Source: Collinsella aerofaciens | GTDB taxonomy: Bacteria; Actinomycetota; Coriobacteriia; Coriobacteriales; Coriobacteriaceae | Assembly: GCF_015558785.1 (NCBI RefSeq) | Contig: NZ_JADMOP010000008.1 | Span: 1-64,000 of the forward strand | Length of the DNA stretch: 64,000 nucleotides | Reading direction: 5' to 3' | In this document: positions 35,100-46,267 of the stretch, in pieces | Numbering within the stretch: the first letter of the stretch is position 1 | Layout: the number at the start of each line of letters is the position of its first letter | The notes under the pieces: model-generated | The model's input: only the letters and a program-made list of their open reading frames with translations | Told to the model about the DNA's origin: nothing | The model's database searches: none | Made by a program: the position numbers and the translations under genes

Positions 35100-35663
35100 A
35101 TGGTTCCATCGCAGCATTCCGTGCTAAAGGGTGCGTTTGAGTGGATCGTGGTCGTCGCGATCGCACTGGTCGCTACCTTCTTGATTCGCTCGTTTGTGGT
35201 CGAACCCTTTGTGGTACCCACCGGTTCCATGGAGTCCACGATCGAGATTGGCGACCAGATCCTGGCACAAAAGGTGAGCCTCGAGCTCGGTCAGCCCGTC
35301 AAGCAGGGCGATATCGTGGTGTTTCACAACCCCGATGGCACCTCCGAGCATGATGTTCTTGTCAAGCGTGTTATTGCCACGGCCGGGCAGACGGTCGACC
35401 TGCAGGATGGCAAGGTGGTCGTTGACGGCCAAGCGCTCGACGAGGACTATACGACGGGCATGAGCTGGCCACTTTCGGTCCAAGCGCCCGGCGCTCAGGT
35501 AAGCTATCCCTACACCGTTCCCGACGGGTGCGTGTGGGTGATGGGCGACAACCGCGAGAACTCTGCTGACTCCCGCTACTTTGGCCCGGTCGACCGCTCC
35601 GAATTGATCGCCGTGGCGCTCGTGCGTTACTGGCCGCTCAACCGTCTGGGCGCTATCGACTAA
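35100..35663 (+). CDS. lepB: Type I signal peptidase
   Basis: It removes signal peptides on the outer side of the membrane. About 187 residues, with one N-terminal helix (14-30) and then the catalytic serine in PTGSMEST (Ser43) and lysine in VLVKRVIA (Lys89). The C-terminal box VMGDNRENSADSRYFGP is intact. ATG at 35100 is preferred over GTG at 35094 because GAGGAG lies 5 bases before it. It overlaps the ribosome-site region of the trmD end. In many actinobacteria rplS lies between trmD and lepB; here rplS is 7 kb away. Confidence 0.96.
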   Translation: MVPSQHSVLKGAFEWIVVVAIALVATFLIRSFVVEPFVVPTGSMESTIEIGDQILAQKVSLELGQPVKQGDIVVFHNPDGTSEHDVLVKRVIATAGQTVDLQDGKVVVDGQALDEDYTTGMSWPLSVQAPGAQVSYPYTVPDGCVWVMGDNRENSADSRYFGPVDRSELIAVALVRYWPLNRLGAID

Positions 35664-35722
35664 AAACCGCTATAGTACAGTACCTAACCGTGTAATCGTT
35701 TCGACGAGGGGATATTAGAGGC

Positions 35723-36634
35723 ATGAACGCTTCATCGCTTTCCTTCCAAGACATCATCCTGCGCCTCCGGCAGTACTGGGGCGAGCAGGGCTGCGTCATC
35801 ATGCAGCCCTATGACTCCGAGGTCGGTGCCGGTACCTTCCATACCGCGACCACGCTGCGCTCGCTCGGTCCCGCCGAGTGGCGCACCTGCTATGCGCAGC
35901 CTTGCCGCCGTCCCGCCGACGGCCGCTACGGCGAGAACCCCAACCGCATGCAGCACTACTATCAGTTCCAGGTGCTCATCAAGCCCTCACCGGTCAACGC
36001 CCAGGAGCTTTACCTGGGGTCTCTTGCCGCTATCGGTCTGGACCCCAACGACCATGACGTCCGCTTTGTCGAGGACGACTGGGAGAGCCCGACGCTCGGC
36101 GCCTGGGGCCTTGGCTGGGAGGTCTGGCTCAACGGCATGGAGGTCACGCAGTTTACGTACTTCCAGCAGGTAGGCGGCATCGAGGTCGACCCCGTGCCCG
36201 TCGAGATCACCTATGGCCTAGAGCGCATTGCCATGTATGCGCAGGGCGTTAACTCGGTCTACGACTTGGTGTGGAGCTACCTGCCCGACGGCACGCCCAT
36301 GACCTATGGCGACGTGTTCCTCGAGAACGAGCGCGAGTTCAGTGCCTATAACTTTGAGGTCGCAAACGTCGAGATGATGCGTCAGAAGTTTGACGACTAC
36401 GAGGCCGAGTGCCATTCCTGCCTGGAGCGCAAGCTGCCGCTGCCGGCATATGACTGCGTCATGAAGTGCAGCCACGCTTTCAACCTGCTCGATGCTCGCG
36501 GCGCCCTGTCCGCGGTCGAGCGTGCCAACTACATCCTGCGCGTCCGCGCCGTCGCCAAGGCGTGCTGCGAGGCCTACATGGCCGAGGTCGCCGGAGTCAA
36601 CGAGAATGCCGATCAGGAAGGCGAGGTGGCGTAA
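35723..36634 (+). CDS. glyQ: Glycine-tRNA ligase, alpha subunit
   Basis: The catalytic subunit of the heterotetrameric bacterial glycyl-tRNA synthetase, 303 residues. Signatures are the N-terminal [17 protein letters not shown] and [12 protein letters not shown], followed by [18 protein letters not shown] and [12 protein letters not shown] (motif 3 arginine). ATG at 35723 is preceded by GAGGGG. A TATAGT at 35671-35676 may be its -10 element. No T-box or other leader structure is visible in the 59-base gap after lepB. Confidence 0.97.
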   Translation: MNASSLSFQDIILRLRQYWGEQGCVIMQPYDSEVGAGTFHTATTLRSLGPAEWRTCYAQPCRRPADGRYGENPNRMQHYYQFQVLIKPSPVNAQELYLGSLAAIGLDPNDHDVRFVEDDWESPTLGAWGLGWEVWLNGMEVTQFTYFQQVGGIEVDPVPVEITYGLERIAMYAQGVNSVYDLVWSYLPDGTPMTYGDVFLENEREFSAYNFEVANVEMMRQKFDDYEAECHSCLERKLPLPAYDCVMKCSHAFNLLDARGALSAVERANYILRVRAVAKACCEAYMAEVAGVNENADQEGEVA

Positions 36635-36637
36635 GCC

Positions 36638-38734
36638 ATGGCAGACGCTAAGGATTTCCTGTTTGAGATCGGTACGGAAGAAATGCCCTCCGCACCGCTG
36701 AACAATGCCGTCAAGCAGCTTGGCACCATGATCGCCAAGGGTCTCGACGAGGCCGGTCTGGCCCACGGCGAGGTCCGTGTGATCTCGAGCCCGCGCCGCC
36801 TGGCTGCGCTCGTTGCCGACGTCGCCACCGCGACCGACGAGGTTCACGAGGTCAAGCGCGGCCCCGCGGCCAACATCGCCTTCGATGCCGATGGTAACGC
36901 CACCAAGGCCGCCCAGGGCTTCGCCCGCAAGTGCGGTGTGGCTGCCGAGGATCTGGTTCGTCGCGAGGACACCGACGGCCGTGAGTACGTCTTTGCCGAG
37001 AAGAACATCCCTTCCGCCCCGGCCACCCCGATCCTGACGGCCCTGTGCGAGAAGACTATCGCTGGCCTGCAGTGGCCCAACTACCGCTCTCAGCGCTGGG
37101 GTCACGAGCATGCGACCTTTGTTCGTCCGGTCCGCTGGATCTGCTGCCTTCTGGGCGAGGACGTTGTGCCCGTGTCGTTTGCCGACGTGACGAGTGGCAA
37201 CACCACGCGTGGTCATCGCGTGCTTGGCCCCGGTGACCATGTGGTCGCCAGCCCCGCCGTCTACGAGCAGGTGCTCGAGGACGCCGGCGTGCTTTCTGCC
37301 GAGCGCCGTCGCGAGGCCATCCTTGCCGGTATCGCCGAGGTCGAGGCTGCCCGTCCCGGCTGCCATGTCGATACGCCCAAGAAGGTCTTTGAGGAGGTCA
37401 TCAACCTCTGCGAGTGGCCGACGGTGCTCGTCGGGACCTTCGATGAGGAGTTCCTCAAGGTCCCGCACGAGATCATCTGCGAGTCCATGCTCACCAACCA
37501 GCGCTACTTCCCGATCTATGACGGCGAGGGCAAGCTCACGCGTGAGTTCGTGGTCGTCTCCAACAGCAAGCCCGAGAACGCCGAGCGCGTGATCGACGGC
37601 AACGAGCGCGTTGTGCGTGCCCGTCTGGACGATGCCAAGTTCTTCTACGAGGAGGACCTGAAGATCTCCCTCGACGAGTTCCGCGAGCGTCTGGCCAAGG
37701 TCGCCTTCCAGGAGAAGCTCGGTAGCGTGCTCGCCAAGTCCGAGCGCATCGAGCAGCTCGCGCTCGCTATTGCCCGTGAGGCACACCTGGGTGCTCACCT
37801 GGCAGCCGATGCCGCTCGCGCCGCGCACCTGTGCAAGGCCGACTTGGTATCCAACGCCGTCGTCGAGTTCACGAGCCAGCAGGGCGTGATGGGCGGTTAC
37901 TACGCCACCGCGATGGGGGAGAACGATGAGGTCGCCCACGCCATTCGCGATCATTATCGTCCCCGCTTTGCCGGTGACGAGCTGCCCGAGGGCACCGCTG
38001 GCTGCATCGTGGCCTGCGCCGACAAGCTCGATACCATCGCCGGTATCTTTGCCATTGGCGAGCTCCCGACCGGCTCCTCCGATCCCTACGCGCTGCGTCG
38101 TGCCGCTATCGGCATCATCAACATCCTGCGCGACCGTCTGCCGATCGATCCCACGTCGCTTATCGACTTTGCCCTTGAGCTCTATAGCGAGCAGGGTATC
38201 GAGTTCGACGCCGCCGAGGTCGCTCAGCAGGTTCGCGACTTCTTCCACGGCCGTCTGGTGAGCATGGCCCGCGACGAAAAGATCCCGGCCGATACCGTTG
38301 CCGCCGTCTCCGCGGTGCACATCATCGCCCCGTCCGTCTTCTTCGCCCGCTGCGCCGCCCTCGACGAGGCCCGCAAGAACGACGCTGAGACGTTCGATAA
38401 CCTGGCGACCGCCTATGCCCGCGCCGCGCACATCTCCAAGCCCGAGCTGGGCGCGGAGTACGACCGCGCCCTGATGGGCGAGGTCGAGCTCGCGCTTGCC
38501 GATGCCTCCGAGGCTGCTCAGACCGCTGTCGACGCCGCCCTTGCTGCCGAGGATTACCCGGCCGCATTTGCCGCCCTTGCCGCCCTGCGCGCCCCCATCG
38601 ACCGCTTCTTCGACGAGGTCATGGTCATGGATAAGGACGAGCAGCTTCGCGATAATCGCCTTAAGCTGCTCAACCGCTTCGAGGCCGTTTTCTCCGGCAT
38701 CGCAAACATCGGTGAGCTTGCTCGCAAAAAGTAA
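36638..38734 (+). CDS. glyS: Glycine-tRNA ligase, beta subunit
   Basis: The 698-residue tRNA-binding partner of GlyQ. The start FLFEIGTEEMPSAPLNNA is typical. RPVRWICCLLGEDVVPVSF and HEIICESMLTNQRYFP mark the B3/4-like and central regions. HD-like elements and a C-terminal anticodon-binding region (VMVMDKDEQLRDNRLKLL) follow. It starts 3 bases after glyQ. Strong codon bias on this gene creates a very long, meaningless open frame on the other strand. Confidence 0.97.
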   Translation: MADAKDFLFEIGTEEMPSAPLNNAVKQLGTMIAKGLDEAGLAHGEVRVISSPRRLAALVADVATATDEVHEVKRGPAANIAFDADGNATKAAQGFARKCGVAAEDLVRREDTDGREYVFAEKNIPSAPATPILTALCEKTIAGLQWPNYRSQRWGHEHATFVRPVRWICCLLGEDVVPVSFADVTSGNTTRGHRVLGPGDHVVASPAVYEQVLEDAGVLSAERRREAILAGIAEVEAARPGCHVDTPKKVFEEVINLCEWPTVLVGTFDEEFLKVPHEIICESMLTNQRYFPIYDGEGKLTREFVVVSNSKPENAERVIDGNERVVRARLDDAKFFYEEDLKISLDEFRERLAKVAFQEKLGSVLAKSERIEQLALAIAREAHLGAHLAADAARAAHLCKADLVSNAVVEFTSQQGVMGGYYATAMGENDEVAHAIRDHYRPRFAGDELPEGTAGCIVACADKLDTIAGIFAIGELPTGSSDPYALRRAAIGIINILRDRLPIDPTSLIDFALELYSEQGIEFDAAEVAQQVRDFFHGRLVSMARDEKIPADTVAAVSAVHIIAPSVFFARCAALDEARKNDAETFDNLATAYARAAHISKPELGAEYDRALMGEVELALADASEAAQTAVDAALAAEDYPAAFAALAALRAPIDRFFDEVMVMDKDEQLRDNRLKLLNRFEAVFSGIANIGELARKK

Positions 38735-38768
38735 GCCAGCCTGCGCATAAGCGCAAAAGGAGCCCCGC

Positions 38769-39635
38769 ATGGATTGCCCGGTCACCGCTCGTCCCACCGT
38801 TATCGTTATCTCCGACTCGCTCGGTGATACCGCTTGTGAGGTGGTGCTTGCGGCGTCCGGGCAATTTGATGAAGGGGCTTTTCGTCTCTTGCGCCTGCCC
38901 AAGGTGAACTCGGTGGAGCAGGTCAAGTCGTTTGTGGGTCCGCGCGTCGATGCCGATCATCGCGATATTGCCGTGTTCCACACCATTGTCGATCCGGCGC
39001 TTCGCGCCCGTGTGCTCGATTACCTGGGCATGCTGCATATCCGTTCGGTCGACCTGATCGGCCCGACGCTCGCCGTGCTGTCGTCGCTCATCGGTGTGCC
39101 GCCCAAGGGCGTTGCGGGCGTGATTCACAAGACCGATGACCGCTATTTCCATCGTATCGAGGCCATGGAGTATTTCGTTGAGCACGATGACGGGCGCGGC
39201 TGCGACGATCTGTCGGGTGCCGATATCGTGCTGCTGGGCGTATCGCGTACGTCCAAGACGCCGCTGTCGATGTATTTGGCCTATCAGGGCTACAAGGTCG
39301 CCAATGTCCCACTGGCGCATGGCATGGAGCCGCCCAAGTCGATTTACGAGGTCGACCCGATGCGCCTGTTCGGCCTGATTTCGACCGTCGATGTGATTTC
39401 CGAAATTCGCGATAGCCGCTTGTGCGATGACTACGCTCGTGCCGTTGCCGGCTCCTATGCCGAGCCTGAGAGCGTGCACAGCGAGCTCGAGGAAGCCCGT
39501 GCGCTCATGAAGCGCCTAGGCTGCTTTGTGGTGCGTACCGACGGCAAGGCCATCGAGGAAAGCGCAGCCGAGATCATTAGCCACTTGGAGGAAATCCAAG
39601 AAGCCCGTGCCCGCCGCGCCGCCCGTCGAGCCTAA
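38769..39635 (+). CDS. Pyruvate, phosphate dikinase regulatory protein (PDRP/DUF299)
   Basis: A bifunctional kinase/phosphorylase of 288 residues that inactivates PPDK by ADP-dependent threonine phosphorylation and reactivates it by phosphorolysis. Family features are VIVISDSLGDTACEV at the N-terminus, the P-loop-like VLLGVSRTSKTPLSMYLA, and YKVANVPLAHGMEPPKSI. ATG at 38769 follows AAAAGGAG. The target gene ppdK is next downstream, which fixes PPDK rather than PEP synthase as substrate. It is 249 bases from ppdK, with a separate promoter likely between. Confidence 0.94.
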   Translation: MDCPVTARPTVIVISDSLGDTACEVVLAASGQFDEGAFRLLRLPKVNSVEQVKSFVGPRVDADHRDIAVFHTIVDPALRARVLDYLGMLHIRSVDLIGPTLAVLSSLIGVPPKGVAGVIHKTDDRYFHRIEAMEYFVEHDDGRGCDDLSGADIVLLGVSRTSKTPLSMYLAYQGYKVANVPLAHGMEPPKSIYEVDPMRLFGLISTVDVISEIRDSRLCDDYARAVAGSYAEPESVHSELEEARALMKRLGCFVVRTDGKAIEESAAEIISHLEEIQEARARRAARRA

Positions 39636-39679
39636 TAGTAGCAGCATTTTGATAAAGCGATTTAGCAAAAATATCGCAT

Positions 39680-39709
39680 CTGACCTGCACTTTCTTACAG
39701 TGGTATATT
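39680..39709 (+). promoter_or_regulatory. Candidate distal ppdK promoter
   Basis: CTGACC at 39680-39685 and TATATT at 39704-39709 with 18-base spacing. Its predicted start would fall just before the repeated TTTACC boxes. Confidence 0.4.
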
Positions 39710-39715
39710 CATAAG

Positions 39716-39762
39716 GTAACCACCTTTACCTACCGTTTACCGCCAGTTTTAGCACGTTTACC
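39716..39762 (+). repeat. Helically phased TTTACC boxes upstream of ppdK
   Basis: TTTACC occurs at 39725, 39736 and 39757, the last two within CGTTTACC. Spacings of 11 and 21 bases place them on one face of the helix. An inverted GGTAA lies at 39716. This layout fits an operator, but no regulator is identified. Confidence 0.5.
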
Positions 39763-39780
39763 AAACCGCGCATCCTCTGC

Positions 39781-39809
39781 TTAAGCCCGCTCAAAACCCG
39801 CCGTATAGT
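39781..39809 (+). promoter_or_regulatory. Candidate proximal ppdK promoter
   Basis: TTAAGC at 39781-39786 and TATAGT at 39804-39809 with 17-base spacing, about 75 bases before the start. A CCCGC/GCGGG hairpin follows at 39820-39834. Confidence 0.4.
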
Positions 39810-39884
39810 TCCCTCACGGCCCGCATTTGGCGGGTCGATTCGTTACCACGGTCGTGCGCGTAAGTGCATGAAAGGGGAAGTATC

Positions 39885-42635
<2,751 letters not shown>

Positions 42636-42674
42636 CGTTTTGGGTTCAGACGCCTAACGTAGCCCCCCTTCATG

Positions 42675-42702
42675 CCGTCCGTCTCATTCGTGAGGCGGAC
42701 GG
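42675..42702 (+). terminator. Terminator after ppdK
   Basis: CCGTCCG pairs with CGGACGG, with an inner CTCA/TGAG stem around TTCG. It is followed by TTATC, a weak T run. Confidence 0.6.
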
Positions 42703-42748
42703 TTATCATGTGCGGGTTTTGTCTTTTTGTCTGCGTAAAAAATTGTTC

Positions 42749-42776
42749 TTGCAGCAGAAACCCGCGCGTGTATACT
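42749..42776 (+). promoter_or_regulatory. Promoter of rplS
   Basis: TTGCAG at 42749-42754 and TATACT at 42771-42776 with 16-base spacing. This predicts a 5' leader of about 63 bases. Confidence 0.7.
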
Positions 42777-42797
42777 CGAATACGTTTGTTCAACTAC

Positions 42798-42821
42798 GTG
42801 CCGGCCAGAGTGGTACGGCAC
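42798..42821 (+). promoter_or_regulatory. Hairpin in the rplS 5' leader
   Basis: GTGCCG and CGGCAC pair around a 12-base loop inside the predicted leader, ending 12 bases before the ribosome site. It could be an L19 autoregulatory site, as known for L19 leaders in Firmicutes; homology is not claimed. Confidence 0.4.
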
Positions 42822-42845
42822 CTCTAGAAGAGTAAGGAATTGCAC

Positions 42846-43187
42846 ATGGATTACATCCGCGCAATCGAGCGTCAGCAGATCCGCGAGGACATTCCTCAGG
42901 TTCGCGTCGCCGACAACGTCAAGGTTCACTACCGCATTAAGGAAGGCGACCGCGAGCGCATCCAGGTCTTCCAGGGCGACGTCATCCGCATGGCCGGCGC
43001 CGGTGCCCGCGAGACCTTCACCGTCCGCAAGATGTCCTTCGGTGTCGGTGTTGAGCGTACCTTCCCGCTTCACAGCCCCAAGATCGCCAAGCTCGAGGTC
43101 GTTCGTCATGGTCGCGTCCGTCGCGCCAAGCTGTACTACCTCCGCGACAAGGTGGGCAAGGCTGCTCGCATCCCCGAGAAGCGCTAA
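42846..43187 (+). CDS. rplS: 50S ribosomal protein L19
   Basis: A large-subunit protein at the subunit interface, 113 residues with normal length. Signatures are [20 protein letters not shown] and the C-terminal [23 protein letters not shown] at 42846 follows AAGGAA; the ATG at 42840 is too close to that site. It has its own promoter and terminator here, unlike the usual trmD-rplS operon. Confidence 0.98.
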   Translation: MDYIRAIERQQIREDIPQVRVADNVKVHYRIKEGDRERIQVFQGDVIRMAGAGARETFTVRKMSFGVGVERTFPLHSPKIAKLEVVRHGRVRRAKLYYLRDKVGKAARIPEKR

Positions 43188-43221
43188 GAAGATCGCAGCG
43201 TCTGTCCACTCGTTTGGACGT

Positions 43222-43251
43222 AAGGGTCACCTTCGGGTGGCCCTTCTTTTT
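43222..43251 (+). terminator. Terminator after rplS
   Basis: A 10-bp stem (AAGGGTCACC with GGTGGCCCTT, one G-T pair) is capped by a stable TTCG tetraloop and followed by CTTTTT. Confidence 0.9.
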
Positions 43252-43280
43252 ATCTGATTTGCATGCAAGGAGGGCCTGGT

Positions 43281-44069
43281 ATGGCCAATATGACGAGCTC
43301 GGTTTCGGCATCGCAGGTTGCCGGAGAGCTGGCGAGCGCAACGTTTGAGGAGATCCCCGCCCTCGTGGAGCATTATCGCGAGGACCCGCGCCAGCAGGTG
43401 ATCAAGGCTTGTGAACGCGCCCTCAAACGCCATTCCAAAGAGGTTGCCGAGCGCGAGCGCGTCAATGGCATGTACGAGCTTATGCATGAGCTTGGCGGCG
43501 ATGGGGTGGTCGTTGGTGTCGACGAGGTGGGCCGTGGCTCGGTAGCGGGTCCCTTAACCGTGTGTGCCGTGTGCCTTCCCATGGAGCCGCGCGTCTGGGG
43601 CATCAACGATTCCAAAAAGCTCACGCCGGCGCGCCGCGAGCTGCTCTCTGTGAAGATTGCCGAGGTGGCGACGGCGATTGGTTTTTGCCATATCGCGCCT
43701 AAGGATATCGATGAGATGGGTATGGCCCGCGCCATCCGCGTTGCCGTCGCGGGCGCCGTGGCCGATACGGGACTTGAACCCGACTGCGTCCTCATGGATG
43801 GCAACCCCTTGGGCGCCGTTCCCAATGAGCGCGACGTGGTGAAGGGCGATGCCAAGATCGCCTGTATCGCCGCGGCGTCCATCATGGCCAAGGTCACGCG
43901 TGACGAGATGATGGTCGAGTACGACGCCGAGTACCCCGAGTACCATCTGGCCGAGTCGAAGGGCTATGCGAGCCCCGAGCACATCGAGGCCATTCGCAAA
44001 CATGGACTTTGTCCGCTGCACCGCGTGAGCTTTTGCGGAAACTTTCTGCAGACTGAGCGCCTTTTCTAG
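43281..44069 (+). CDS. rnhB: Ribonuclease HII
   Basis: It cuts RNA in RNA-DNA hybrids and removes misincorporated ribonucleotides. It has 262 residues, with an N-terminal helical extension of about 70 residues before the catalytic core. Active-site acidic residues are in VVGVDEVGRGSVAGPL (Asp-Glu-Val-Gly-Arg-Gly) and VLMDGNPLG. KGDAKIACIAAASIMAKVTRD and HGLCPLHRVSF complete the fold. ATG at 43281 lies 9 bases after AAGGAGG. A strong terminator follows, separating it from yraN. Confidence 0.95.
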   Translation: MANMTSSVSASQVAGELASATFEEIPALVEHYREDPRQQVIKACERALKRHSKEVAERERVNGMYELMHELGGDGVVVGVDEVGRGSVAGPLTVCAVCLPMEPRVWGINDSKKLTPARRELLSVKIAEVATAIGFCHIAPKDIDEMGMARAIRVAVAGAVADTGLEPDCVLMDGNPLGAVPNERDVVKGDAKIACIAAASIMAKVTRDEMMVEYDAEYPEYHLAESKGYASPEHIEAIRKHGLCPLHRVSFCGNFLQTERLF

Positions 44070-44118
44070 GTCAATTGTGGAGACAGGGACCTCTGGGGTT
44101 TTATAAACCTGCTGGTAG

Positions 44119-44160
44119 CGGGCCGTATGCAACACCATTGCTGCGTACGGCCCGTTTTTT
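44119..44160 (+). terminator. Terminator after rnhB
   Basis: CGGGCCGTATGCA pairs with TGCGTACGGCCCG (one mismatch) and is followed by TTTTTT. Confidence 0.9.
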
Positions 44161-44258
44161 GACGGCATTTGGTCAGCTTTTGGTTTGCTTCCGGTACTTA
44201 CCCGCATGAAAGGTGCTCTCATCATCGGGGCAATGCAGTGTGCGGGAAAGGAGACCCC

Positions 44259-44744
44259 ATGAGTGCCGCAAGCAAAAAGAGTAAGACGCAGCAGCTCAAG
44301 GAGTGTTGGGAAAACGGCAAGCTCGACTGCGGGGCGATGACGCCCGAGTTTATCAAGGGACTCAGTCCTCGCGAGCTGGGCATGCTGGGCGAGCTGATCA
44401 CCATCGACTACTTTAACGAGCGCGGCTACACCTTGCTGGAGCAGGGTTATCGTTGCACCGAGGGCGAGGCCGACCTGGTGCTGCTCGATGAGCTCGACGA
44501 TGTCGTGGTGATGGCCGAGGTCAAGACCAGACGCGTTGCGCTGGATTGCAGCACGCGGGTCTTTCCCGAGGAGGCCGTGGACGCCCAAAAGCAACGTCGC
44601 TACCGCCGCATCGCAAGTTGCTATCTCATGGAGCATTATCCGCTCAAGGCGATTCGCTTCGATGCCGTGGGCGTTACCATTCGCGGCGGGCATATCGCCG
44701 AGATCGAGCACCAGTACAACGCGTTCGATTGGCAGGTGTCGTGA
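44259..44744 (+). CDS. yraN: UPF0102 family endonuclease-like protein YraN
   Basis: A 161-residue protein with a restriction-endonuclease-like core. ELGMLGELITIDYFNERGYT is followed by the catalytic pattern EGEADLVLLDE with VVVMAEVKTR (Asp then Glu-x-Lys). The first 45 residues are a basic, low-conservation extension. ATG at 44259 has GAAAGGAG upstream. Its stop overlaps the comM start by one base (TGATG). The biological role is unsettled; it travels with comM and dprA. Confidence 0.9.
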   Translation: MSAASKKSKTQQLKECWENGKLDCGAMTPEFIKGLSPRELGMLGELITIDYFNERGYTLLEQGYRCTEGEADLVLLDELDDVVVMAEVKTRRVALDCSTRVFPEEAVDAQKQRRYRRIASCYLMEHYPLKAIRFDAVGVTIRGGHIAEIEHQYNAFDWQVS

Positions 44745-46267
44745 TGGCGTTCGAGACGTTTGCCGTTCACGCGGCCTGCATCCGCGGCGTCGAGGCGATT
44801 CCCGTCACGGTCGAGGTCTCGCTTGCCGGCGGCGTTCCGGGCATCCAGATGCTCGGCATACCGAGTATGGAGGTGATGGAGTCGCGCGGTCGTATTCGCT
44901 GCGCGATGCGCTCCGCCGGGTTCGAGATCCCGCGCTCGGGCATTACGGTCAATCTGGCGCCCGGCGATATCCGCAAGACCGGTAGCGGCTTTGATCTGCC
45001 CATCGCCATCGCGGTATTGGCGGCCGATGGGCAGATTCCCCGCGACAACCTCGATCGTTGTCTTATCGCTGGTGAGCTTGGCTTGGACGGTACGGTGCTT
45101 CCTGTCAAGGGCGAGGTGGCGTTTCAGTTATTGGCGCGTGATTTGGGGCTGTCCTTTATCGCCGGCAGGTCAGACCAGCATGTGCCACTCGCGGGCGTGG
45201 ATTGCGGATTCATCGATCATTTGTCTCAGCTTGCTCATGGTATGGGCGATGCCGCGCGGCACTACTTGGATTCCGAGGGCGTCGAGGCGACCTTTGAGCC
45301 TGAGCTCGACTATGCCGACGTGCTGGGGCAGGAAGTCGCTAAACGCGGCATGGCGCTTGCGGCGGCAGGAGAACTCGGCTTGCTCATGATCGGGTCTCCG
45401 GGATCGGGCAAGACGATGCTCGCACGCCGTATGACCGGCATCCTGCCCGAGCTTTCCGTTGAGGATCAGCAGGAGGCACTGTGCATCCATTCGGTTTTGG
45501 GTGAGAACATTGATGGCTTGTTGGCGGGGCACCGCCCCTTCCGCAGTCCCCACCACAGTATTTCGACCGCAGGCCTTATCGGCGGCGGGCGCCCGGTGCA
45601 CCCGGGTGAGATCAGCCTTGCTCATGGCGGCGTGCTCTTTTTGGACGAGCTTGCCGAGTTTCCCACTGGCGTGCTGCAGACGCTGCGTCAGCCCATCGAG
45701 CGCGGCTACGTGAGGATCGTACGCGTCGACGGGGCTTTTACCTTCCCGTCGCGCTTTCAGCTGCTGGCTGCGAGCAATCCCTGCCCCTGCGGCTTTTTGG
45801 GCGATCGCGAGGTGCCGTGTCGCTGCTCGGCGGCGATGGTCGAGCGCTATCGGTCTAAACTGCGCGGTCCTTTGGCCGACCGTATCGACATGATGATCGA
45901 TGTGACCCGTCCCGACCCTCAAGTGATTATCGAGGGTGCGGAGGGCATGTCGTCGGCCGAGTTACGTGACTACGTTGTGCGCTGTCGCGCCTTTCGCGCT
46001 TGGCGCGAATCCCGCATGGACGATGCGGATGCCGAGGCCGAGGATGACGAGACACGGTCCATTGACGGCGTCGTTTCGACCTTTGAGCTCGATGATGCGG
46101 CGGAGAAGTGTGTGCTCGGCCTGTCGAAGCGCACGCATCTCACAGGGCGTGGCATCGTGCGCCTTGTTCGCATTGCGCGCACGATCGCAGATGTCGCCGA
46201 GAGCGAGCAGGTGACGCAGGACCACGTGCTCGAGGCGGCGATGTACCAGGGAAGGAGGGACCAATGA
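44744..46267 (+). CDS. comM: YifB/ComM family Mg-chelatase-like AAA+ ATPase
   Basis: A AAA+ ATPase of 507 residues. In Vibrio and Haemophilus the ComM homologue is a branch-migration helicase in natural transformation. An N-terminal Lon-protease-like domain (GVPGIQMLGIP, SGFDLPIAIAVLAADG) precedes Walker A MIGSPGSGKTMLARR and Walker B GGVLFLDELAEF. A small zinc-like cysteine set (NPCPCGFLGDREVPCRC) follows. ATG at 44744 overlaps the yraN stop, and its own TGA overlaps the dprA ATG, so the three are translationally coupled. Confidence 0.94.
   Translation: MAFETFAVHAACIRGVEAIPVTVEVSLAGGVPGIQMLGIPSMEVMESRGRIRCAMRSAGFEIPRSGITVNLAPGDIRKTGSGFDLPIAIAVLAADGQIPRDNLDRCLIAGELGLDGTVLPVKGEVAFQLLARDLGLSFIAGRSDQHVPLAGVDCGFIDHLSQLAHGMGDAARHYLDSEGVEATFEPELDYADVLGQEVAKRGMALAAAGELGLLMIGSPGSGKTMLARRMTGILPELSVEDQQEALCIHSVLGENIDGLLAGHRPFRSPHHSISTAGLIGGGRPVHPGEISLAHGGVLFLDELAEFPTGVLQTLRQPIERGYVRIVRVDGAFTFPSRFQLLAASNPCPCGFLGDREVPCRCSAAMVERYRSKLRGPLADRIDMMIDVTRPDPQVIIEGAEGMSSAELRDYVVRCRAFRAWRESRMDDADAEAEDDETRSIDGVVSTFELDDAAEKCVLGLSKRTHLTGRGIVRLVRIARTIADVAESEQVTQDHVLEAAMYQGRRDQ

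Noticed and set aside
35664..35722. T-box or riboswitch before glyQ
   Set aside because: The gap is only 59 bases and has no specifier stem or terminator.
36218..38926. A 902-codon open frame antisense to glyS and glyQ
   Set aside because: It mirrors strong codon bias of the genes on the plus strand; composition is Gly/Leu/Val/Asp/His-rich without any recognisable domain.
44070..44105. GGAGACAGGGACC after rnhB as a REP copy
   Set aside because: It partly resembles REP cores but has no inverted partner; it is too short to support.
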